DNA of 44,173 bases from Anaerolineaceae bacterium. Lineage in GTDB: Bacteria; Chloroflexota; Anaerolineae; Anaerolineales; Villigracilaceae. The position numbers and the translations under genes were made by a program. Positions 24,856-33,567 of the stretch are shown piece by piece. Position 1 is the stretch's first letter, and the number at the start of each line of letters is the position of its first letter. The stretch spans positions 1 to 44,173 of the forward strand of contig VFKN01000033.1 of assembly GCA_009885525.1 (NCBI GenBank). The letters are read 5' to 3'. Under the pieces are notes generated by a model that was given only the letters and a program-made list of their open reading frames with translations, did not search any database and was not told where the DNA came from.

Positions 24856-26886
24856 ATGACAAGAACCGCATCGCTGCCAGACAACGAAAATTCTAAAAAA
24901 GAGAAAAAGCAGTGGCAGCTAAATTATATAATCTGGCTGGTTTGGATCAGCACATTAGCGGCACACTTGCTACAATTACCCTCAAAAACCGACTTGAACG
25001 CAAAAGGTCCGACAGTTTGGGTAAATATATTCTTTTTAATTCTTCTATATGGATATATCATTTTTGTAGTGTTTGGGACAGGGCGCATTATTTTACGATA
25101 TCTCGACTTGAATCTAAGAAGCCTTGAATTCAATGTGCTTGCTTTTATGTTCGGTTTGGCAGTCTTTTCATGCGCCATATTGGTCATTGGTCTAGCTGGC
25201 TGGCTGAACAACATCGCCATTCTATGCGTTCTTGGCATCGCGGGAATTATTTCCTGCCCGGAATGGGACAAAATCCGACAGGGAGTCCGGCAAAGAATAA
25301 AAAATATCCGCTTTTCACCCGCAAAAAATCTGGATGAAATCATACTGGTAATTGTTCTAGCTTTTCTGTTGCCTGTGCTCTTCCTGAATGCGCTTTCCCC
25401 AGCCTGGGATTACGATGCGCTGCTGTATCACCTGAAAATTCCATCCTTGTTTTTATCGCAGGGAAAGATTTATTTCGACCCCGACGTTTTTCGTTCGACT
25501 TATCCTTTTTTGGGAGAAATGCCATTTCTCGTCGGACTTGTTTTTGGGGTTGCTTCCCTGTCGAAATTGATCAACCTGACTTACGCAATCCTGCTTGCGT
25601 TAAGTGTGTATGCCTTCGGCAAGCGTTTCTTTGGACGTGAAACAGCCGTCATTGCCGTAATGATGTTGGTAGGCGCTCCGTCTATTACCAATTGGGCGAC
25701 CTGGGTCAGCATAGATTTTGCATGGGCAGTCTATGAATTTTGGAGCGTCTACGTTGTGATGTTGTGGCTGGAAAACGGGGGAAAAAATACCAACCAATGG
25801 CTGGCGCTGGCAGGCATCCTCTCTGGGCTGGCAGCCAGTACAAAATATCTTTCACTGGCAGCGATGGGAATCGTCGGCATAATCATTGCCTGGCAATTGC
25901 AGAGTCGCCCGCGTCATTCCGTGGTTGATACAATAAAAAGCCTGGTGGTTTTCGGTTTATCAGCGGGGCTTGTCATGTCGCCGTGGTATATCAAAAATTG
26001 GCTTTGGACTGGCAATCCAATTTATCCTTTGGTCTGGGGGGGTGTGGGCTGGGGGCCGTTAAAGGAACAGGTAATGAGCGATTATCTGCACAGTTTCGGG
26101 GTCGGCAATAACTGGCTGAATTATCTTCTTCTCCCATATAATGTCTACGCCAAACAGAATCGATTTTCAACCAATTTCCTGGAAATAATCCACCCGGCGC
26201 TCTGGCTTGCCTTTGCATATCCTTTTTTGAAGCAATCGAAAAAACAAACTGTTCCGTTGATATATTCAGCATTGTACTGTGCCATCTGGGCGGTCAACTC
26301 ACAAGTAATACGCTTCCTACTTCCAGCATCGGCGTTTCTGGCTTTACTCGCAGGGGATGTGATCCAAAAGTCATTGCCTGTGATAAGAAAAACCATAACA
26401 TACGGACTATTAAGCAGCCTGCTGCTTGCAAGTTTGGTATATCAGATTTTACTTTTTCTAAGTTATGTTCCATATTTTATCGGTCAAAAATCCGCAGCGG
26501 ATATATTGAGATTATCAGTTGATAATTTTCAAATCACCCAGTACATTCAAGAGAATCTCAAACCCGATGAACGCGCCCAATTCCTATGGGACGGGCGCGG
26601 GTATTACTGCGACGCGCGCTGCATCCCCGATGATGAACAATCCACGGCTGTTTTGCTGGCAATAAATTCACCGTCCCCGGAAACACTGGCACACGAGTTA
26701 CACGCGAAAGGAATCACGCATCTGATGATAAGCAGTACCGATGCCCTCTGGTTCATTAATTACCATGATCCCCATCACCTGCATCAACAGGCGTTGGGTT
26801 ATTTCAAAAATATTTTCCTCCCTGCCTGCGGAAATTCCGTTTACAAAGACAGACAAATGGAATTATTCCAAATCACCTGCCCATAA
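24856..26886 (+). CDS. multipass membrane glycosyltransferase (PMT/ArnT-like superfamily)
   Basis: A 676-residue integral membrane protein with a basic N-terminus and about a dozen predicted helices. After the third or fourth helix comes an acidic loop, WDYDALLYHLKIP, resembling the catalytic Asp-containing first loop of GT-C fold enzymes that use polyprenyl-phosphate sugars. The C-terminal 100 residues (DNFQITQYIQENLKPDERAQFLWDG...) form a soluble extracytoplasmic domain. It is a paralog of the gene at 28104-30086, which shares the loop (EDFDALLYHLAVP) and the same layout. It likely glycosylates lipid, protein or exopolysaccharide. The start is weakly supported (AAAGAA before ATG). Confidence 0.8.
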   Translation: MTRTASLPDNENSKKEKKQWQLNYIIWLVWISTLAAHLLQLPSKTDLNAKGPTVWVNIFFLILLYGYIIFVVFGTGRIILRYLDLNLRSLEFNVLAFMFGLAVFSCAILVIGLAGWLNNIAILCVLGIAGIISCPEWDKIRQGVRQRIKNIRFSPAKNLDEIILVIVLAFLLPVLFLNALSPAWDYDALLYHLKIPSLFLSQGKIYFDPDVFRSTYPFLGEMPFLVGLVFGVASLSKLINLTYAILLALSVYAFGKRFFGRETAVIAVMMLVGAPSITNWATWVSIDFAWAVYEFWSVYVVMLWLENGGKNTNQWLALAGILSGLAASTKYLSLAAMGIVGIIIAWQLQSRPRHSVVDTIKSLVVFGLSAGLVMSPWYIKNWLWTGNPIYPLVWGGVGWGPLKEQVMSDYLHSFGVGNNWLNYLLLPYNVYAKQNRFSTNFLEIIHPALWLAFAYPFLKQSKKQTVPLIYSALYCAIWAVNSQVIRFLLPASAFLALLAGDVIQKSLPVIRKTITYGLLSSLLLASLVYQILLFLSYVPYFIGQKSAADILRLSVDNFQITQYIQENLKPDERAQFLWDGRGYYCDARCIPDDEQSTAVLLAINSPSPETLAHELHAKGITHLMISSTDALWFINYHDPHHLHQQALGYFKNIFLPACGNSVYKDRQMELFQITCP

Positions 26887-26902
26887 AGAAGAAGAAATCA
26901 AT

Positions 26903-28093
26903 ATGAAATCCATGGACAAAAATTGGACAAAGCACCTTGACTTTTTCTTTCTAAGTGCCTGGCTGATGATAAGCCTGGGGGCGGCGATTATCTCTCTGAT
27001 CTGGTTTGGGGTGGATTTCCGCGGATATTATGCAGCTGCGCAAGTATTACTCGCGGGCGGGAATCCTTATGACTATCATCAGGTTGCGGAGGTATTACAA
27101 AAAGTCACCGGTGAAATGGGCAATAATCCCTATTATTATCCGCCCTGGTTCGCGTGGTTGTTTATCCCTGTTGCAAAACTTCCTTTTCAGATTGCGCGCT
27201 CGATCTGGATGGCATTTAATTTAATCCTTTGGAATGTCAGTCTTTGGCAATTAGGGAATTCAGTCAACTGGCCCGCTAAAGGCTGGAAGCGTTATGCTTT
27301 TTTTATCCTTGCTACAATATCTTTTGCATGGATAACCTTCAGGTATGAGCAGGCGGGCATCCTTGTTTTTGCCATGCTCGTCGCCGCGCTGCTTTCTCTG
27401 CAAGACCAAAAATGGTTTGCGTCAGGGATATGGCTGGCTCTTTTACTGATTAAGCCGAATATTACACTGGTTGTCGTGCTGGGAATCTGTTTATGGTTGA
27501 TTCGCAAAGGTCAATGGCGCCCTGTTTTGGTAATGGCGGGCACTATTCTGGTTCTGCTGGCAGTCTCCACACTTATTACGCCTGACTGGTTCAGGCCATT
27601 CTCTGAATCCGGATTTGGACGCGGGTTAACCATGGTAATGGACGGGCCGGGGAAAATTGTAGCGGTTAGAATGAACACGACCATGCTGGACTGGATGGCA
27701 AATATGAATGTTCCAGCAAATCTACGTATTATCGTTTATGGAATATCCATTCTCATTGCCGCCGCGGTTTTTTTCCTAATTAGCCTGCGTTCGCAATCGC
27801 TGCTGGAAATAATCAGCCTGTCTTTACTGATCTCCTATGCCATCACCCCTTATGCCTTGCAATATGATTACCCGCCGCTTGTCATCACACTTTTTTGGGC
27901 GCTTTCCCTGCCCATGTCAACGCGGTTAGCAGGGCAAATCAATGTTCTACTTACCGCGTTCATCTTTTTTGCAAGTATGTGGCAGCCATCGATTGCTTTT
28001 AGATACTGGATGGTTGTTGGTTTAATTGCGCTGGTCATCAACACGCTTTATTATTCAAAAATAAGAACAAATTCATTCGCTCCAACAGTATGA
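26903..28093 (+). CDS. GT87/DUF2029-type mannosyltransferase-like membrane protein
   Basis: A 396-residue protein with about nine to ten helices and the DUF2029/GT87 features: VDFRGYYAAAQVLLAGGNPYDYHQ in the first loop (acidic catalytic position), NPYYYPPWFAWLFIPVAKLPF and FRYEQAGILVFAMLV. This family includes mycobacterial polyprenyl-phosphate-mannose-dependent alpha-mannosyltransferases, so a sugar transfer on the outer membrane face is likely. The track starts at 26741 inside the previous gene; the ATG at 26903, after AAGAAGAAG, gives the normal start. It begins 16 nt after the previous stop and ends 10 nt before the next gene, so the three plus-strand genes are one unit. Confidence 0.83.
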   Translation: MKSMDKNWTKHLDFFFLSAWLMISLGAAIISLIWFGVDFRGYYAAAQVLLAGGNPYDYHQVAEVLQKVTGEMGNNPYYYPPWFAWLFIPVAKLPFQIARSIWMAFNLILWNVSLWQLGNSVNWPAKGWKRYAFFILATISFAWITFRYEQAGILVFAMLVAALLSLQDQKWFASGIWLALLLIKPNITLVVVLGICLWLIRKGQWRPVLVMAGTILVLLAVSTLITPDWFRPFSESGFGRGLTMVMDGPGKIVAVRMNTTMLDWMANMNVPANLRIIVYGISILIAAAVFFLISLRSQSLLEIISLSLLISYAITPYALQYDYPPLVITLFWALSLPMSTRLAGQINVLLTAFIFFASMWQPSIAFRYWMVVGLIALVINTLYYSKIRTNSFAPTV

Positions 28094-28103
28094 TCATACA
28101 ACA

Positions 28104-30086
28104 ATGGAAAACGCACTGATGAAAAAAAAATTTCTCTCACTGATACTTACGCTCTGGCTGGCAGCTATCCTGACCATATTTTTTGTCGTCCAAAAGCCGG
28201 ATTTTCTAAATATCCTGGCGGGATTAAAAGATTTCCTTCTCATTATATTTATACCCATTTGGATGGCCTCTTTATCAGCATGTATTGGGGCATATGTATT
28301 ACCAAATGTTGAGCCAGAAGAAAGGTTGATCCTAGGCATTGCATTGGGTTTAGGATTTTTTGGACTGGCAGGTTTTGGGTTTGCAGTTTCGGGCTGGGCA
28401 AACCCGATTATTTTATGTGCCGCTTTATTTGCTCTGACGGGATATTTTATATACACAGGGAAATTAATGCAGGCATGGCAAGATACCGTATGGATTACCA
28501 AAGAAATAAGTGCCAGCACAAACAACGTGGCGTACTGGATACCCGCAAGCGCGGGTATGGCCTTTGCACTCGCCCTTATCATGGGGCTCGCTCCGCCCGT
28601 GGAAGATTTCGATGCGCTTTTATATCATCTTGCCGTCCCGGAGTGGTGGCTGCGGGACGGCGGTTTAATTCCCAGCCAGGCGCTGACCTATTGGTATCCG
28701 CACATTGTTGAAGGAAGTTTTATCATACCCATGGTATTCGGCGTGGATACGGCGGCGCACTTGATCCACTTTCTTTGGTTCGCATTAACCGCGCTCATCG
28801 TATGGCATTGGGCGCGTCAGGCATGGAACGACTCCATCGCATGGGATGCAGTTGCCATTTTATTAACCATGCCGTCGCTGCTGTGGCTGGCGAGTTGGGC
28901 ATACACAGATTACGCATTAACTTTTTCAGGCATCGCCGCCTTATATTCAATATGGAAATGGCGCGGCACAGAAAATAAAAAATGGATCATGATTGGCGGC
29001 ATCATGGCTGGTCTGGCAATGGGCATGAAATACACCAGCTTTGTCATCCCATTGGCTGGCATGGCGCTGCTCGCAATTTGGGAAAAGGGAAATTTGCAGC
29101 GGATTAAGAATGTGATTCTTTTTTCACTCGCGGCGGCTTGGGTCGCATCTCCGTGGTACATCCGCAACTGGGCGTGGATGGGAAATCCCGTTTATCCCTT
29201 TATATTCGGCGGGCGTTTTTGGGACTCGTTTCTCGCTCAGAAATTTTCGGGAGTGGGTTCAGGAATCGGCTTCGATATCGGCGCGCTGCTGCTGCTCCCG
29301 TTGACTGCCACTCTCGGCACGCAGGACGCAAATTTTTTCGATGGGCGCTTTGGCCCGTTCTTTCTAATCCTTTTTCCGATAGCATTATGGGCGCATTGGC
29401 AAAATGATCAAAAAAAAGACGGGCAGCAACAGGCGCTGTTGGCAATTTATTTACTAAGCCTGGCTGGGGTCGTTATTTGGACATTTGGAGTAATGAACAG
29501 TAATAAGTTATTTCAAACCCGCTACCTTTTCCCCGCGCTTATCCCCTTCACAATTCCCCTTGCCATTGGGCTGAACGCGCTGCACAAATTGGACACCCCT
29601 TACCTGAAAATCAGTTTTATATTTCGAACGATGCTGGCGCTTGTCGTATTTGTAAACCTATTTAATTTCAGTTTATTCACCCTCGTCCGCAACCCAATCA
29701 GCGCGGCAATTGGAACGACCCCGCAGAAAATCTATATGGAAAAACAACAGCCGGGTTACGCAAATGCATTGGAGTTAGTAAAAAAAGTTCCGAACAATGC
29801 AAGGATTTATTTTCTGTTTGAACCGCGCAGTTATGGCATGAAAGCATACGCCGAACCTGACATCATAAACGCCCACTTTCTGCACGATCTGTGGCTTTAT
29901 GGAACTCCAGAAAAAACCGTTGCAGCCTGGAAAGAACAGGGCTACACCCACGTCCTGATCTCAAGGAGAGGAGCAAAATTCATACTTAAAAATAATGAAA
30001 ACATACTGCTCACACAAATGGAAAGATTGTTAATAAAAATGGGTACAACAGAACATCAAGATTACGATCTATACAAGATCCCTTGA
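28104..30086 (+). CDS. second multipass membrane glycosyltransferase (paralog of 24856-26886)
   Basis: A 660-residue GT-C-fold-like protein with the catalytic-loop motif EDFDALLYHLAVP after the early helices and a C-terminal soluble domain starting KQQPGYANALELVKKVPNN. The order of helices, the DALLYH motif, and a matched SPWYIRNWAWMGNPVYPF segment (compare MSPWYIKNWLWTGNPIYPL upstream) show it is a paralog of the first gene. An alternative ATG lies 15 nt downstream (MKKKFLS). A short IR (ATACCCGC/GCGGGTAT) at 28539-28558 sits in frame and may be repeat-derived. Substrate is unknown. Confidence 0.8.
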   Translation: MENALMKKKFLSLILTLWLAAILTIFFVVQKPDFLNILAGLKDFLLIIFIPIWMASLSACIGAYVLPNVEPEERLILGIALGLGFFGLAGFGFAVSGWANPIILCAALFALTGYFIYTGKLMQAWQDTVWITKEISASTNNVAYWIPASAGMAFALALIMGLAPPVEDFDALLYHLAVPEWWLRDGGLIPSQALTYWYPHIVEGSFIIPMVFGVDTAAHLIHFLWFALTALIVWHWARQAWNDSIAWDAVAILLTMPSLLWLASWAYTDYALTFSGIAALYSIWKWRGTENKKWIMIGGIMAGLAMGMKYTSFVIPLAGMALLAIWEKGNLQRIKNVILFSLAAAWVASPWYIRNWAWMGNPVYPFIFGGRFWDSFLAQKFSGVGSGIGFDIGALLLLPLTATLGTQDANFFDGRFGPFFLILFPIALWAHWQNDQKKDGQQQALLAIYLLSLAGVVIWTFGVMNSNKLFQTRYLFPALIPFTIPLAIGLNALHKLDTPYLKISFIFRTMLALVVFVNLFNFSLFTLVRNPISAAIGTTPQKIYMEKQQPGYANALELVKKVPNNARIYFLFEPRSYGMKAYAEPDIINAHFLHDLWLYGTPEKTVAAWKEQGYTHVLISRRGAKFILKNNENILLTQMERLLIKMGTTEHQDYDLYKIP

Positions 30087-30091
30087 TAAAA

Positions 30092-30300
30092 CTTACGCCA
30101 CCACCGCATCGATCACGATCGCGAGGAAGATGAACATCAAATACATGCTCGACCACTTGTACATCACTCACGCGCCACGCGGCGTAAAGTAAAAGCCCGC
30201 CCAACACCAGCACAAAAAACCGGGTAAATTACGCCAGCCTTTTCGTAATCCTTCATGCGGGCAATTGCCAACGCTCCGAAGCGCTGATGTTCATCTTGTT
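30092..30300 (-). pseudogene. decayed second copy of the ctaB 3' end
   Basis: DNA and peptide fragments match the 3' part of the intact ctaAB gene at 31499-32815: the 5' part reads FGALAIARMKDYEKAGV (intact: FWALAIVRMKDYEKAGV), and the end matches the stretch CACCACCGCATC...GAGGAAGATGAACAT near the intact stop, with an internal deletion (30170-30175) and a larger one around 30226. Frame shifts and stops break it. It is in the same orientation as the intact gene, with the glycosyltransferase gene 30253-31476 between the two copies and overlapping this one by about 48 nt. Confidence 0.85.
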
Positions 30301-31476
30301 TGCGCGCAGGTATAAAACACACCCGATCACAACTGTGACAATGATCAATGAAATATTCCCGGATCGCCCATACATCGCAATCGCTACAGTTGGAGTAAGA
30401 TAACAAACTGTAATAAGAATCCTCCCTGCCATGCCTTCAGTTCTTACAAGAACTGAAAATGGGATCAGCAGCAAGATAAAATCATAGTTATACAAATACG
30501 GACTAGATAACAAAACAGCCAGTAAGCCCACACTTAACAAGAAATCCGGGCGGAGTATAAAAACTTTACGAACAGAAATAAACACAATACCGATGACCAT
30601 AAATATCGGGATCGCGACCCACGCTGCCTGCAAAAGAGAAGGGGCGTTAAATAGCCAACGCGCTAAAAAAACGGGCAGGCTTGAGCATTGCAAGCAGGAT
30701 ACGATATGATTTTGTGTATGATATGCGAACAATGATCGCGGGTAATTGACCAGCCAGAAAGAATCCGCGGCAAAACTTATCAAAAACAGAACCGCGCCGG
30801 AGATAAAGATCGCTCGCAGCATCCGTTTTGCAAAATCAGTTTTAATGTAAATTAAATAAGCCAGCATCAAAAGGAAGATTAACGCACCTACATGCGGTTT
30901 GATCATAACGAGCCATGCACCTGCTGCGCCCAGCGAAATAACCTCCTGCTTACGGAGTGAATATATAAGCATACTAACACCAAGCAGAATTGGAAAATCA
31001 TATTGTCCGACGGCAAGTGTCCCCAAAACAGGAAGAAAAAGTAAGACAAGGGGGAAAGACCAAAGTCTGGCTCGCGGCGGCCATTCATCCGTCAGCAGCC
31101 AGATTGACGCGAAAAGCATCATAATGTTCAACTCCAACCAGAAGGTCATGGATACATTCATGGGGAGGAGACCAAGATAAAGCGTGCCCAGCGCCAGCCA
31201 AGGCATATATGGGAAAGGAATAACGAAAGAAATTTCCACAGGCATGTTCATAAAATTCGAGATCATGCGCACCTGGCTGGAGTAGTCATAAAGCGCAACA
31301 CCATTCAAGATACCTTTATTTGCAAAATACAATACTCTAAAATCCAAATACGGCGAAATTGGAAGGCGCACAAAGAATGCGACAACAAGCATGACACCTA
31401 TAACAACGAAAAAATATAATATTTTTTGAAAGAGATGGAAAAGAATGTTTTTTTTCATCAAAGAATTGAATATCAC
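30253..31476 (-). CDS. GT87/DUF2029-like membrane glycosyltransferase
   Basis: A 407-residue membrane protein with about ten helices. Family features are YLDFRVLYFANKGILNGVALYDYSSQ (acidic first loop), FPYMPWLALGTLYLG, VGQYDFPILLGVSMLIYSLRKQE and MIKPHVGAL, the last resembling the conserved KPH of DUF2029 enzymes. The start could be GTG at 31476 or ATG at 31458 (MKKNILFHLF); neither has a strong ribosome site. Its last ten residues (ISASERWQLPA) are read from decayed ctaB DNA in another frame, so the natural C-terminus may have been replaced on joining. It is oriented opposite to the three glycosyltransferases to its left. Confidence 0.78.
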   Translation of the reverse strand: MIFNSLMKKNILFHLFQKILYFFVVIGVMLVVAFFVRLPISPYLDFRVLYFANKGILNGVALYDYSSQVRMISNFMNMPVEISFVIPFPYMPWLALGTLYLGLLPMNVSMTFWLELNIMMLFASIWLLTDEWPPRARLWSFPLVLLFLPVLGTLAVGQYDFPILLGVSMLIYSLRKQEVISLGAAGAWLVMIKPHVGALIFLLMLAYLIYIKTDFAKRMLRAIFISGAVLFLISFAADSFWLVNYPRSLFAYHTQNHIVSCLQCSSLPVFLARWLFNAPSLLQAAWVAIPIFMVIGIVFISVRKVFILRPDFLLSVGLLAVLLSSPYLYNYDFILLLIPFSVLVRTEGMAGRILITVCYLTPTVAIAMYGRSGNISLIIVTVVIGCVLYLRANKMNISASERWQLPA

Positions 31477-31498
31477 TTTCTAATAACAGACGATCTTC

Positions 31499-32815
31499 CT
31501 ATGTCACCACCGCATCAATTACAATCGCGAGGAAGATGAACATTAGATACATGCTCGACCATTTGTACATCATCCACGCAGGTTTATTGCCGCCAATTGT
31601 AAAGACGCGCCACGCGGCATAAAGCAAAAGTCCGCCCAAAACAATTGATGAGATCAGATACACCATCCCTGTCAAATTGAACAGCGGGAGCAGCAACGTG
31701 ACTGCGATCAGCGCAATCGTGTAGATCAAAATCTGCTTGCGCGTCTCTTGCTCGCCGCGCACAACGGGCAGCATCGGCACACCCGCCTTTTCGTAATCTT
31801 TCATGCGCACAATCGCCAGCGCCCAGAAATGCGGGGGTGTCCACATAAACACGATTGCAAAGAGAATCCACGCGGTGAGACCGAGGTTATTTGTCGCGGC
31901 CGCCCAGCCCACCATCGGAGGAATCGCGCCTGCGCCGCCGCCGATCACAATATTTTGCACAGTCGCTTTCTTTAACCATACGCTGTAAAAGAACACGTAA
32001 TAAAAAATTCCCGCAAGCGAGAGAAGCGCAGCCAAAAGGTTAACCATTCCAGCCATTACATAATAACTGGTCAAACACAACGCCAGCCCAAACGACAAAC
32101 CTTCAGCAGCGGTTAATCTTCCATCTGCGAGAGGACGTTTCGCTGTGCGCACCATATTCTTATCCAGTTCGCGGTCAATGTATTGATTCAACGCGCTTGA
32201 GCCGCCCGCTGCCAACGCGCCGCCGAGTAAAGTCCACATGGTTAATACCGGGGCTGGCCACGCCTTACTTCCGATCACCAACCCGCCGTATGTAGTAATG
32301 AGCAGCAACACAACGATCAAAGGTTTGGAAAGCGCAAAGAAATCCTTGAAGCGCTGGCGCGTGCTGAAAACTTCGGGCGCGTTATCTACTTTAATCAAAG
32401 CACCGGATGTAAAAGTTAACATTGCAAGCGCAATCCATAAAGAGAACGCGGTTAGCAAATGCAAAACAGTAATATGCGGCTGCGGATTGGCCACACGCAG
32501 CGCGCCGATAAATGCCTGCCCCAAAAATAAAACAGTCATCACAGTCGTTAAAGGCAAGATCACGCTGCTCTCACGTTGTTCCCGCCATGCCTTACGAAAT
32601 ATCCATAAGACCAACAACATCGCAATCCCTACCAGCAATTGATGACTCAATTGCAGCCAGCCCAAGGGCGCGCTTGGCATACACACGGGCCAGCCCACGC
32701 ACAAAGCGGATGCGCCTGTCAGCGTTGCGTAACGTCCAACAACCGTTAAAATAAACATCACAACGAACAAAGCCAGCATTAAACGCGCAAACGATGACTT
32801 GAGCGAATATTTCAT
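31499..32815 (-). CDS. ctaA-ctaB: heme A synthase (half)-protoheme IX farnesyltransferase fusion
   Basis: A 438-residue fusion for heme O/heme A production. Residues 1-145 resemble one four-helix half of CtaA/COX15 with two cysteines (Cys 39 and 45 in LCVGWPVC) and heme-ligand-type histidines in LSHQLLVG (His 58) and VLHLLTAF (His 119). Residues 157-438 are CtaB, the UbiA-type farnesyltransferase, with NQYIDRELDKNMVRTAKRPLADGR and MKDYEKAGVPMLP. CtaA proper is an eight-helix duplicated enzyme, so the N-terminal part is only half. The gene overlaps surf1 by 4 nt (ATGA). It is the last of the assembly operon. Confidence 0.9.
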   Translation of the reverse strand: MKYSLKSSFARLMLALFVVMFILTVVGRYATLTGASALCVGWPVCMPSAPLGWLQLSHQLLVGIAMLLVLWIFRKAWREQRESSVILPLTTVMTVLFLGQAFIGALRVANPQPHITVLHLLTAFSLWIALAMLTFTSGALIKVDNAPEVFSTRQRFKDFFALSKPLIVVLLLITTYGGLVIGSKAWPAPVLTMWTLLGGALAAGGSSALNQYIDRELDKNMVRTAKRPLADGRLTAAEGLSFGLALCLTSYYVMAGMVNLLAALLSLAGIFYYVFFYSVWLKKATVQNIVIGGGAGAIPPMVGWAAATNNLGLTAWILFAIVFMWTPPHFWALAIVRMKDYEKAGVPMLPVVRGEQETRKQILIYTIALIAVTLLLPLFNLTGMVYLISSIVLGGLLLYAAWRVFTIGGNKPAWMMYKWSSMYLMFIFLAIVIDAVVT

Positions 32816-33567
32816 TCTTTATTCTCCACAAATTGATTTCTAAGTTGCTTTCTTAAATAGAACGGGTATCCAAAAAACAGGATCGCCGCAAAAGTAAACC
32901 ATTGTAACGCATACCCAAAATGAGAACCTTCGGTCAGATCTACTTCGGGCTGGTATGGGATGGGCGGCGCGACATCCAGTGCATCCATGTTCGGTTGAAT
33001 AAAAACCGGTAAAACGGGATAAGATAATTGAGCCGCGATTCCTTCCACGCGAATAGAATTCCAAAACTCGAGTCGCGTCTGCCCAGGAGCAAGCGCATCT
33101 GGATTCCCACCGATCTCAACGTCATTGCCGAGTCTAATCTGCCCCGTGATTTTTACCGCACCTGCCACATCGTATTGATGCCAATCGGCAGGCGATTTAT
33201 TTCCAGCAGCGGGGATAAATCCGCGGTCAACAAGAATCGCTCCGTGGTCGAATCGCAGCGGCGTTACGAGATGAAATCCATATTCGCTGTTGAGGTATTG
33301 ATTCCGCAGGGCAACTTGATTCGCGAAGTCGTATTCTCCAACAACTTGAACCATATGCCACTCCATTTTGGAAATGTCTTTCGGCTGTTCAAGATTCAAA
33401 TCAAAAGCAGGCATGGCGCGCATGGTAATCACCTGCGTATTTGCAATACGGCGCTGGGCTAATCGATCGAGCTGCCAGATGCCAAGTCGAATACAAAACG
33501 CGCTGCCGGCAAGGACAAGCAGGGTCGTCAAGATCCATGCGCGGCTGAACATTTTAAGCAGGAGCAT
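32812..33567 (-). CDS. SURF1-family cytochrome oxidase assembly factor
   Basis: Membrane protein of about 251 residues with the SURF1 pattern: one N-terminal helix (LGIWQLDRLAQRR just after), a periplasmic domain with VVGEYDFANQVALRNQY, VTPLRFDHGAILVDRGFIPA and HFGYALQWFTFAAIL at the second helix. SURF1 helps insert or deliver heme a during oxidase assembly. The track start at 33651 is too far upstream; starts at 33567 (MLLLKMF) or 33552 (MFSRAW) are plausible, and I use 33567. It overlaps the preceding gene by 14 nt and ctaAB by 4 nt. Confidence 0.9.
   Translation of the reverse strand: MLLLKMFSRAWILTTLLVLAGSAFCIRLGIWQLDRLAQRRIANTQVITMRAMPAFDLNLEQPKDISKMEWHMVQVVGEYDFANQVALRNQYLNSEYGFHLVTPLRFDHGAILVDRGFIPAAGNKSPADWHQYDVAGAVKITGQIRLGNDVEIGGNPDALAPGQTRLEFWNSIRVEGIAAQLSYPVLPVFIQPNMDALDVAPPIPYQPEVDLTEGSHFGYALQWFTFAAILFFGYPFYLRKQLRNQFVENKE

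Noticed and set aside
24630-24896. 88-residue ORF
   Set aside because: Mostly translation of dispersed repeats (RVRVRVH, SGHHPSLSGEG), no ribosome site, overlaps the real glycosyltransferase start.
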